Below are positions 1 to 6,085 of a stretch of DNA of 6,100 bases, in pieces. Within the stretch, counting starts at the first letter, position 1, and each line of letters begins with the position of its first letter. Made by a program: the position numbers and the translations under genes. Under the pieces are notes generated by a model. That model saw only the letters and a program-made list of their open reading frames with translations. It did no database searches and was not told the DNA's origin. This DNA comes from Streptomyces lilacinus (GTDB lineage Bacteria > Actinomycetota > Actinomycetes > Streptomycetales > Streptomycetaceae), in the NCBI GenBank assembly GCA_000715685.1, contig KL569441.1:10764-16863 (forward strand), written 5' to 3'.

Positions 1-2161
1 GGGTCCCGCCGTGTCGGTGGAGCCGCCCGATGCGCTGCAGGAGCAGGTCGGCAGGGGCAAGGTCCGTGATCAGCAGATCCGCGTCCACATCGAACGACTG
101 CTCGGCGAGCTGCGTGGCGATCACCACCATGCGGTCAGGCCGCTCCTCGCCGGCCCCTGGGCCCATCAGTCGCAGGCACTCTTCGGTCCGTTCCGCGCGG
201 TGGGCCGAGCACAGCCGACCATGCAGCAGTCGCACCTGCCCCTCAAAACCGGCCTCTGTCAGGGCGCGGTGAACAGCCTGGGCTCGGTCGACCTGGTTCA
301 CCACCACCAGCACCACACCGCCGTCGGCTACCTCTTCCCTCACCGTCGAGGCAATCAGCGTCCCGTCCTCGGAAATGTCCGGCAGCCAGTCGATCCGCGT
401 CGGCATCGACGCCCGCCAGGACAGCACCACTTCACGCGAACTCGCTGCCAGTGGAGCCCCATTGAGAGCATGGGCAACAGTGACACATGGGTAACCGGCT
501 GGCTCCGGCACCGGACAGACCGTATCCGCCGCGCTCAGAGCACCTGACAGATACGCATCGACGAATGCCTGCCGCTGTGCCGGCGGAAGCGTTGCCGACA
601 GCAGGATCACCGGGACCTTGGCCTGCCCGAGCCAGCGCAGCGTCTCAAGGAGGAACTGCCGCATGTAAACGTCGGCGGCGTGCACCTCGTCCACAACCAC
701 GACCTTGCCGACCAGTCCGGCGAAGCGGAGCATTACATGCCGCGTGCGGGTCGCCGCGTACAGCAGGTGATCAACGGTGCCGACGGCAAACGCGGTGAGG
801 AGGCCCCGCTTGTTGCCGAGGAACCATCGGGCCGGGCGGTCGGGCTCTTGCTTCGACCTGCTGCCTGGCGACGAAGAGGGCACGCCGTACTCGGCGTCCT
901 CTTCGATCGCCCCGTAGACGTCGAACGGATCCAAGGCTGCCGGCTCGTTGCCTTCGCCGGGTTCTCCCACCGGGCCCGTCCGCTTGCCTTCCCAGATCTC
1001 CCGCCATGTCGGATTGAAGCGGCGCTTGCCATGCAGCAGTGCGACTTGCGCTTCCAGTTCCGGGTCGAACGACCGCACCCACTCCAGCACCTGCTCGTAT
1101 ATCGGGTCGCTTGTCGCCTGCGTCGGCATGGCCACGAAGACGCCGTCCAGCCCGAACCGGGCCGCCAGCACCTCGGCCGCCGCCAGTGCGGCCTTCGTCT
1201 TGCCCTCCCCCATCGGAGCCTCGGCGATCATCAGCCCCGGTACAGGCATCGACCACGCCCGCTCGAGCAGCTCCCGCTGCGAGGCCCTCGGGGTCACCTT
1301 CAGCCGCCTCGTCAGCGGAGTGAATCGACCTTCGGGAATCGCGAGCTCACCCCATCCACCTCGCAGACCGAGCCGCTGCCACGCCGCTTCGGCCCGCCGG
1401 CGGGCCGAAGCGAGGGAGATCTTCCGCGCATCCGCGAGCCCCTCGAACTGCTCGCTGTCACTGGCGATCCAGTCCGCCATGACGATCAGCCCGGACAAGC
1501 CCAGCTGCTCTGCCTTGTTCAGAGCGCCCACCGGTCGTGCATCGGCCAGGTCCTCAAAACCGACAGCCCGGGTGAACACGTCTACGACCGCCCTCTGCGC
1601 CTCCTCCCACCCAGCTCCGCGCCCTCGGCCTTCCCGATGCCTCCGCTCCTTCAGCTGCTGAACGGAAGGAAACGTCCCGTGATGGCCAGCAACCAACGGC
1701 CAAACCCATGCCGCGCTCTCTGTACTGCCCCACTCCGCGACCAGCCTCGGCCACAGCAACGCCGCGCCCGCCACGTCATGCCGCAACCGCTGCCGCCGGG
1801 CCGCCGGCAACCGCCCCCACGACAGCCCCGCTGCCCTGACCGGGGCAGCCTCCGCATCGTCCAACGCCTGGAAGGCAGGGCATGCCTTTCCGCAGTCGTG
1901 AATCCCGCAGATCCACATGAACCACAACCGCCCGCGCCCGCCACTGATCTCCTCCAGCCGGTGCCGCAACGCGGCCGACAAGTACCGGCTCCACATCACC
2001 TCGGCCACGGCGGCGGTGTCCAACAAGTGCCCCAGCAGCAGATGGGTCCGTCCCCCGTTCCGCGCCGCGGACTTCCCCCAAAACCGCGACACCCTGGCGA
2101 CAGCCTCCTCCGACAGCCCCATCACCCGCATCAGGTCAACAATCGACGGCGTGCGCTCCAC
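1..2161 (-). CDS. cas3: CRISPR-associated nuclease-helicase Cas3, type I-E (C-terminus beyond window)
   Basis: This is the Cas3 effector that Cascade recruits to nick, unwind and degrade target DNA. Reading leftward there is one unbroken frame of 720 codons from a GTG at 2161. The N-terminal HD nuclease domain shows GHLLD (His45), GIHDCGKA (His88-Asp89), RHD (His128), GHHG (His160-161) and MADW (Asp230). The SF2 helicase follows: Walker A APMGEGKT (315-322), GTVDHLLYA (461-469), DEVH box (491-494), SATLP (522-526), VIATQLAEQSFDVD (680-693) and QRIGRLHRH (709-717). All catalytic motifs are present. The frame runs off the left edge just after motif VI, so the C-terminal domain, expected to be about 200 residues, is missing. 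Start choice: the GTG at 2161 has GGAG 8 nt upstream, inside AGGGAGGGAG. An in-frame ATG at 2215 would add 18 residues but has only a weak GGG upstream. WGKS, normally near the Cas3 N-terminus, then lies at residue 28. It is divergent from the CRISPR array. Confidence 0.96.
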   Translation of the reverse strand, partial: MERTPSIVDLMRVMGLSEEAVARVSRFWGKSAARNGGRTHLLLGHLLDTAAVAEVMWSRYLSAALRHRLEEISGGRGRLWFMWICGIHDCGKACPAFQALDDAEAAPVRAAGLSWGRLPAARRQRLRHDVAGAALLWPRLVAEWGSTESAAWVWPLVAGHHGTFPSVQQLKERRHREGRGRGAGWEEAQRAVVDVFTRAVGFEDLADARPVGALNKAEQLGLSGLIVMADWIASDSEQFEGLADARKISLASARRRAEAAWQRLGLRGGWGELAIPEGRFTPLTRRLKVTPRASQRELLERAWSMPVPGLMIAEAPMGEGKTKAALAAAEVLAARFGLDGVFVAMPTQATSDPIYEQVLEWVRSFDPELEAQVALLHGKRRFNPTWREIWEGKRTGPVGEPGEGNEPAALDPFDVYGAIEEDAEYGVPSSSPGSRSKQEPDRPARWFLGNKRGLLTAFAVGTVDHLLYAATRTRHVMLRFAGLVGKVVVVDEVHAADVYMRQFLLETLRWLGQAKVPVILLSATLPPAQRQAFVDAYLSGALSAADTVCPVPEPAGYPCVTVAHALNGAPLAASSREVVLSWRASMPTRIDWLPDISEDGTLIASTVREEVADGGVVLVVVNQVDRAQAVHRALTEAGFEGQVRLLHGRLCSAHRAERTEECLRLMGPGAGEERPDRMVVIATQLAEQSFDVDADLLITDLAPADLLLQRIGRLHRHGGT

Positions 2162-2169
2162 CGGTGCAG

Positions 2170-2179
2170 CTCCCTCCCT
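2170..2179 (-). promoter_or_regulatory. Ribosome binding site deciding the cas3 start
   Basis: On the minus strand this reads AGGGAGGGAG, a strong purine-rich Shine-Dalgarno sequence. Its GGAG is 8 nt before the GTG at 2161. It lies inside the reading frame of the longer alternative (ATG at 2215), whose own upstream region has no comparable site. This favours the GTG, but it is inference from spacing only. Confidence 0.55.
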
Positions 2180-2215
2180 ACAGTGGAGCCGCACCATAAA
2201 CCCGCCCACTGACAT

Positions 2216-2297
2216 TGGCCCTGGATCGCATGCCCCAACCGCCGATCCTGCTAAATGAGAACCGGCTCCATTGCTAGCATCAGTGCAGGTCGAGAAG
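2216..2297 (+). promoter_or_regulatory. CRISPR leader and cas3/array divergent intergenic region
   Basis: This stretch lies between cas3 and the first repeat. It is called the leader for two reasons. The repeats read in the crRNA-sense orientation (left to right), and repeat decay is at the opposite end, so spacer acquisition should occur here. The stretch is less GC-rich than its surroundings. TGC-TAGCAT at 2272-2280 resembles an extended -10 box and would start transcription about 10 nt before repeat 1; no convincing -35 was seen. The core TGCTAGCA is palindromic, so it could also serve cas3 on the other strand. The last bases before repeat 1 (GCAGGTCGAGAAG) are the likely Cas1-Cas2 docking side. 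If cas3 starts at 2161, the untranslated part extends to 2162. Leader function is well supported; the promoter box is tentative. Confidence 0.65.
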
Positions 2298-2751
2298 GTC
2301 GTCCCCGCACCCGCGGGGGTAGTCCCCTATTCGCTTGAAGAAGAGCTGAATTTGACGGTCGTCCCCGCACCCGCGGGGGTAGTCCTCCGGAGGCGCCCTC
2401 CACTTCGTCGTACGGCTTGTCGTCCCCGCACCCGCGGGGGTAGTCCCCCCTCCTCGGCTCACGTGCCACTCCCGATAACGTCGTCCCCGCACCCGCGGGG
2501 GTAGTCCCGCTGTCAGCTCAGCCACATAGCCTGCGAAAGCGTCGTCCCCGCACCCGCGGGGGTAGTCCCGCCTTCCTCCAGCAGCTCGGCTTCGCAGGCG
2601 CGTCGTCCCCGCACCCGCGGGGGTAGTCCAATCGGCCGAGTCCAGTTCCGCCCAGCCTGAACGTCGTCCCCGCACCCGCGGGGGTAGTCCCCGTGAACGA
2701 CGCGACGTCGCCCGCCTGGCCGCGTCGTCCCCGCACCCGCGGGGGTAGTCC

Positions 2752-2784
2752 GCCAAAGCGGTGTGCCGCCGCTGCCCAGTGCAG
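2752..2784 (+). other. Spacer 8, WhiB-like coding fragment
   Basis: The 33-nt spacer is open in frame 1 and translates as AKAVCRRCPVQ. This matches the C-x2-C iron-sulfur segment of WhiB-like (Wbl) actinobacterial regulators, where an AK-x2-C-x2-CPV pattern is characteristic. The protospacer is therefore probably a whiB-like gene, carried by an actinophage, a plasmid or the host chromosome. The reading of the spacer is direct; the identity of the target is inference from 11 residues. Confidence 0.6.
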
Positions 2785-2845
2785 GTCGTCCCCGCACCCG
2801 CGGGGGTAGTCCTCGACGTACGCCCGGATCGTGACCGTGCCCGGG

Positions 2846-2875
2846 GTCGTCCCCGCACCCGGGGGGGGGTAGTCC
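2846..2875 (+). repeat. Repeat 10: expanded, hairpin-damaged CRISPR repeat
   Basis: Here the 3' stem segment GCGGGGG is replaced by nine G residues, making the repeat 30 nt instead of 28. The stem-closing GC pairs next to the loop are lost and only the CCCC:GGGG part can pair, in several registers. Both flanking spacers (9 and 10) remain 33 nt. It could be a true mutation or a homopolymer error in sequencing. Confidence 0.9.
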
Positions 2876-3518
2876 CTTCGTCTCCCCGGACCCGCGCCTC
2901 GCGGAGGCGTCGTCCCCGCACCCGCGGGGGTAGTCCCCGCGGGCGGCCCGCCGGCGGCGGAGGAACGGGGTCGTCCCCGCACCCGCGGGGGTAGTCCGCG
3001 TTGGCGGGCGACCTGGGCGACGGCCTCAAGGTCGTCCCCGCACCCGCGGGGGTAGTCCCTGGCGGGCGATTTTGGTGCTCTTTCCGATCTTGTCGTCCCC
3101 GCACCCGCGGGGGTAGTCCCTTCCACGTCGCCGCGCTCGAGGCTGAGGAGGCGTCGTCCCCGCACCCGCGGGGGTAGTCCTTTTTCACCGCCTTGCGGGA
3201 TGCTGGGGTGATCGTCGTCCCCGCACCCGCGGGGGTAGTCCTGGTCGGATCCTTGGCTATGAGGGACACACCGGGTCGTCCCCGCACCCGCGGGGGTAGT
3301 CCGTACAGGGTGCCCGGAGCCTCAGGGGACTGCCCGTCGTCCCCGCACCCGCGGGGGTAGTCCCGCAAGGCCACCATCCTCTGCGCGGGCATCGTCGTCG
3401 TCCCCGCACCCGCGGGGGTAGTCCCTGCACGGTGGGGTTGGGGAGCGGCGGCCGGAAGTCGTCCCCGCACCCGCGGGGGTAGTTCGATCTACGCCCCGGC
3501 CAAGCTCGTGGCTGACCG

Positions 3519-3546
3519 GTCGTCCCCGCACACGCGGGAGCACTCT
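3519..3546 (+). repeat. Degenerate terminal CRISPR repeat
   Basis: The last repeat differs from the consensus at positions 14, 21, 23, 25 and 28. Its first 13 bases are unchanged. The stem keeps five pairs (CCCGC with GCGGG) but loses the outermost one. Decay at this end marks the leader-distal side and agrees with rightward transcription. The repeat before it (3458-3485) has a single C-to-T change near its end. Confidence 0.9.
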
Positions 3547-3707
3547 CACCCCGGGACCACCGTCCAGGCTCGCTGACCTCCTGCAGCGTGGCTGCCGGGC
3601 CAGCCCCTCCGCCACCCTCCGTATCCCCTGCCACGGCATTGCCACCGCCCTCACAGACGCCACGGCACCCATCGGGCAACACACCACATAACTGGCCACC
3701 CGTCAGC
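3547..3707. other. Array-distal flank without a recognisable gene
   Basis: About 160 bases between the last repeat and the left end of the insertion sequence. Open frames here are extensions of repeat-array frames and show no recognisable protein. A 5-bp GC stem (GGCTG at 3590-3594 with CAGCC at 3601-3605) is not followed by a T-run, so it is not called a terminator. Confidence 0.6.
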
Positions 3708-4940
3708 TAAGTGGTCGGTTCTGTAAATCCTTCGGGGGTTGATCACGCCGCCAGCGCGATGGAGGATTCTTCGTGGTGACCGGCGGTGTGCCGGTCGAGT
3801 CTGGCCAGCAAATCGTCCAGGTCGGAGGTGGTGAACTTCCACCGGTAGGGCTGTGCCGTGGCGTTGTAGCGGTCTTCGAAGGCGCGGAGCCGGTCCCCGA
3901 CCTGGGCCAAGTCGGTGAAGTCGTTGGGTTGGACGACCTTGCGCTGCACGACGGAGAAGTAGATCTCCACCTGGTTGAGCCAGGAGGCGTGGACCGGGGT
4001 GTGGACCATGACCGCGTTCGGGAAAGCACGGGTCAAGCGGTCGGCGGCCTTCTGCCCGCGGTGGGAGGAACCGTTGTCGACGATCCAGAACACCCGCTTG
4101 GCGCTGGCGTAAGGTTCTTGGCTCATGACATGGGCGACCAGGGTCATGAACGGGTCGATGCCGGTCCTGGACTCGGTGTGGCCGAACACCCTCGCGCGGT
4201 GGACGTCGTAGGCGGCGAGGTAAGCCATGGCGCCGCCGCGTCCGTAGGTGTGGTTGACCCGCATCGCGCGGGCCTGGCCCGGAGCGAGGGTGGGGTGGCA
4301 GCGGCAGCGGGCCTGGATAGAGGTCTTCTCGTCCGCGCTGATGACGTACTCGTCCGGGCCGAGCGGTTCGCCTTGCCAGGTGCGGGTGTACAGGTCCAGC
4401 ACCCGCTCGGCCTTGGCTCGGAAGTCGGGGTCGGTGATGTAGATCCATGAGCGGTGCTGCCAGGGCTTGAGCGCGTCCTCGCGCAGCCAGCGGCGCACGG
4501 TGGAGGCCGAGATCGGGCCGGTGATGCCGCGCGCCGTGAGTTCGGCGGCCAGTTCCGGGCATGACCAGCGCGCCAGCGGGGTACCGATCTTAGCGGGTAG
4601 CTGGCATGCGAGCGCCTTGGCCTGAGCGGCCTGCAGCGCGGTAAACGCGGGCGGGCGGCCGGACCGCTTGCGGTCGCGTCCAGCCCGGCCAGGCCCTGCT
4701 CGGCGAACCGGCCCCGCCACCTGCGTACGGTGTCCAGGTGCAGGCCCGTCTCGCGGGCGATGCGCGCGTTGGAGCGGCCTCGCGCGGCGTGCAGCACCAC
4801 CTGCGCCCACATCCTGGCCTGGTGAGGGCTCTTGTGACCATGGGCCATCTTCTTCAGCCAGTGACGCTCGGAAGCGGTCGGCGATATCGCACGGGCGACG
4901 GCAACGGGCAAGGCAGGCCGATCAGCAGAAGTGGATCTTA
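3708..4940 (-). mobile_element. IS630-family insertion sequence
   Basis: The element is defined by its transposase, and the ends are proposed. A TA dinucleotide at 3708-3709 and another at 4939-4940 could be the TA target duplication typical of IS630, leaving about 1,229 bp between them. Read inward, the ends begin TAAGTGGTCGGTTCTGTAAA on the left and TAAGATCCACTTCTGCTGAT on the right. They share TAAG and TTCTG at nearly the same offset, so the terminal inverted repeats are imperfect and the exact borders may differ by some bases. The element lies between the old end of the CRISPR array and the regulator gene and does not interrupt a repeat. Family assignment is strong; boundary confidence is moderate. 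Confidence 0.7.
3743..4911 (-). pseudogene. IS630-family transposase, split by a frameshift
   Basis: This is a DDE transposase that would cut and paste the element at TA sites. The first part runs from about 4911 (TTG; an ATG at 4848 is another candidate) and carries a helix-turn-helix around residues 45-70, ending in the segment EQGLAGLDA. The second part, one frame over, starts sensibly at DRKRSGRPPAF (4675) and runs to a stop at 3743. It includes a second HTH-like stretch (ISASTVRRWLR) and the DDE core: ADEKTS (Asp at 4333-4331), VDNGSSH (Asp at 4078-4076) and WLNQVEIYFS (Glu at 3967-3965), with 84 and 36 residues between the acidic residues. Joining the frames by a -1 shift at about 4675 gives about 389 residues, normal for the family. 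No slippery run of A or similar heptamer is seen there, so a one-base deletion or sequencing error is more likely than programmed frameshifting. The catalytic triad is intact. Confidence 0.85.
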
Positions 4941-4983
4941 CCGGCGGGAGTCTGCCGCAGCACGAGCCTTCAACCCGCCCCCT

Positions 4984-5763
4984 CTATGTGCCGCCTTGGC
5001 GCAGCCCGCTGTCCTTCGACATCCCGGCCTGCGCCGCTGAGCAGGCGAGCACATCGTCCGTGAGGCCGAGCCGTGTGCGCAGCGCGGCATGGCCCGCATC
5101 GGTCACGGTGACTATCCGGGTCGTGCTGCGGTGCACCAGCCAGGATGAGTCCAGCGCGTGCCGGAAGAGCGCCGCGCCCACCCCGCCGGCCAGGTGCGGG
5201 CGCTGTTCCGTCCAGTCCATGCACATACGGACGTGGGGTCGCCATGAGTCGTCCGGGCGGTCGTCGGCGATACCGAGCTCACTCAGCCAGTTCCGGCCCG
5301 CCGCAGTGAGGGCCGGTCCGTAGTCCCAGGCCAACAGCCCGAGTTCGGTCATCGCGTCGGTGATCGCCACGGCCAGCGCGCCCGCGAGATGGTCGTAACA
5401 GATACGGGCGTGCGCTAGGGTGCGGCGGCGGTTGGACTCAGTCAGCGAGCGCACCGGGGTCGGCCGGTATGGGGACCGGGCGGCCAGGCTCTCGATCATT
5501 TCGGCGGTGTCCGCGGTCGCCAGCCGTAGCAGCCGATTCCGCCCCTGCCGCTCCTCGGCCAGGATGCCGCCCCGCACCAGCCGGTCGAGGTGCGCGCTGG
5601 CGGTTGACTGGGCGACGCCTGCGGTGCGGGCCAGCTCCGACGCGGTCCAGGCGCGGCCGTCAAGCAACGCCAGGCAGAACGCCGCGCGGGTACGGTCCGC
5701 CAGCAGCCCCGCGAACTCGGCGAGGTCGGGGCCGTCTGCATAGGTTCCGTTGAAGCTGGTCAC
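4984..5763 (-). CDS. ArsR-type winged-helix transcriptional regulator
   Basis: A DNA-binding repressor-like protein of 259 residues. Residues 13-82 form an ArsR/SmtB-like winged helix-turn-helix: PDLAEFAGLLADRTRAAF is the usual first helix, TASELARTAGVAQSTASAHL (40-59) is the HTH, and LVRGGILAEERQGRNRLLRL (62-81) is the wing. The ELCVCDL metal-binding motif of classic metal sensors is absent, so metal sensing is not supported. The remaining 175 residues or so are longer than a minimal ArsR protein (about 100) and resemble C-terminal extensions of actinobacterial ArsR-family regulators; the ligand is unknown. The start is the GTG at 5763; a weak AGGGCGAG lies upstream. No ATG is available in frame near it. 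It is divergent from the flavin-reductase-like gene, 66 bp away, suggesting that it controls that gene and itself. Its 3' end is about 45 bp from the IS border. Confidence 0.9.
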   Translation of the reverse strand: MTSFNGTYADGPDLAEFAGLLADRTRAAFCLALLDGRAWTASELARTAGVAQSTASAHLDRLVRGGILAEERQGRNRLLRLATADTAEMIESLAARSPYRPTPVRSLTESNRRRTLAHARICYDHLAGALAVAITDAMTELGLLAWDYGPALTAAGRNWLSELGIADDRPDDSWRPHVRMCMDWTEQRPHLAGGVGAALFRHALDSSWLVHRSTTRIVTVTDAGHAALRTRLGLTDDVLACSAAQAGMSKDSGLRQGGT

Positions 5764-5786
5764 CCGTACAGTCTCGCCCTGCGTTA

Positions 5787-5814
5787 CTTCGGCCGCTGGC
5801 GAAGGGTCCGACCC
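5787..5814. promoter_or_regulatory. Candidate operator dyads between divergent genes
   Basis: Two small dyads lie in the 66-bp gap. CTTCG and CGAAG (5787-5791 and 5800-5804) are exact complementary arms around 8 bp. GGGTC and GACCC (5804-5808 and 5810-5814) are exact arms around one base. Position and symmetry suit binding by the adjacent ArsR-type regulator. TAGGTT at 5816-5821 is a possible -10 for the rightward gene and would place the transcript start at or next to the ATG (leaderless). All of this is inference; short dyads are common in GC-rich DNA. Confidence 0.3.
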
Positions 5815-5829
5815 CTAGGTTTCCGGTCC

Positions 5830-6085
5830 ATGACGACAGCGACACACGCGCCCTCGCACACCGCGATAACCCCGAGCATCCTCTATTTCGGCACCCCCGT
5901 CGCCCTGCTGACCACCGAGAACGAGGACGGCTCGGCCAACCTGGCGCCGGTCTCCTCTGTCTGGGCGCTCGGACAGACCGTGGTGCTCGGCCTCGGCGCC
6001 GAGAGCCAGACCGCAGCCAACCTGGCCACCAGGCCGGAACTCGTGATCAACCTTCCCTCGCCCAGCCTCTGGGACGCGGTGGAGC
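5830..6085 (+). CDS. Flavin-reductase-like protein, N-terminal part (cut by contig end)
   Basis: The first 85 codons of a protein of the flavin reductase-like (FMN-binding split-barrel, DIM6/NTAB-type) family. The residues ITPSILYFGTPVALLTTENE, then GSANLAPVSSVWALG (34-48), VVLGLGAESQTAANL (51-65) and ELVINLPSP (70-78), are typical of the N-terminal barrel strands that bind FMN. Members reduce flavin with NAD(P)H or act as flavin-dependent oxidoreductases; the substrate cannot be told. The ATG at 5830 is the only good start. It has no strong ribosome site (AGG about 10 nt upstream) and may be leaderless. Native sequence stops at 6085, after Glu85 plus one base; the five residues that follow in frame (PVSYT) come from adapter. 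Divergent from the ArsR-type regulator, its probable controller. Confidence 0.85.

Larger units (their letters stand above)
2298..3546 (+). CRISPR. Type I-E CRISPR array, 21 repeats and 20 spacers
   Basis: Repeats start at 2298, 2358, 2419, 2480, 2541, 2602, 2663, 2724, 2785, 2846, 2909, 2970, 3031, 3092, 3153, 3214, 3275, 3336, 3397, 3458 and 3519. The 28-nt repeat is GTCGT, stem CCCCGC, loop ACCC, stem GCGGGG, then tail GTAGTCC. This is the same 6-bp stem and 4-nt loop plan as the E. coli I-E repeat, which gives the orientation and predicts Cas6e cleavage after the stem, leaving a GUAGUCC-type 5' handle. The period is 61 nt except 60 for the first unit (32-nt spacer 1) and 63 at repeat 10 (30 nt). 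Eighteen repeats are identical. Repeat 10 is expanded, repeat 20 has one change (C27 to T), and repeat 21 has five. No two spacers are identical. Leader side is left, oldest end right. I saw no further repeats to the right. Cas3 next door fits type I-E. Confidence 0.98.

Noticed and set aside
680..2212. 510-codon plus-strand open frame opposite cas3
   Set aside because: It is antisense to the full-length Cas3 frame with all helicase motifs, is rich in Pro, Arg and His, and shows no domain. It is a high-GC shadow.
2280..3470. Long minus-strand open frame with repeated DYPRGCGDD, GLPPRVRGR and TTPAGAGTT
   Set aside because: It is the CRISPR array read as protein: the 61-nt period cycles through three frames, giving three alternating peptides. 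It is a familiar mis-annotation of actinobacterial I-E arrays, not a gene.
2298..3546. A new type of CRISPR or defence system
   Set aside because: Repeat structure, 61-nt period and the HD-DEVH Cas3 all match ordinary type I-E; nothing in the window adds an unknown component.
3590..3605. Small hairpin GGCTG/CAGCC downstream of the array as a terminator
   Set aside because: It has only 5 bp and is followed by C-rich sequence with no T-run.
3773..4450. 225-codon plus-strand open frame inside the IS
   Set aside because: It is the mirror of the transposase DDE region and has no recognisable domain.
4660..4700. Programmed -1 frameshift in the transposase
   Set aside because: No X-XXY-YYZ slippery heptamer or A-run is present at the join. 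Kept only as an alternative to a simple one-base deletion or error.
5420..5753. Plus-strand open frames opposite the regulator
   Set aside because: They are complementary to a clear winged-helix coding frame and are low-complexity Arg, Ala and Ser sequence.
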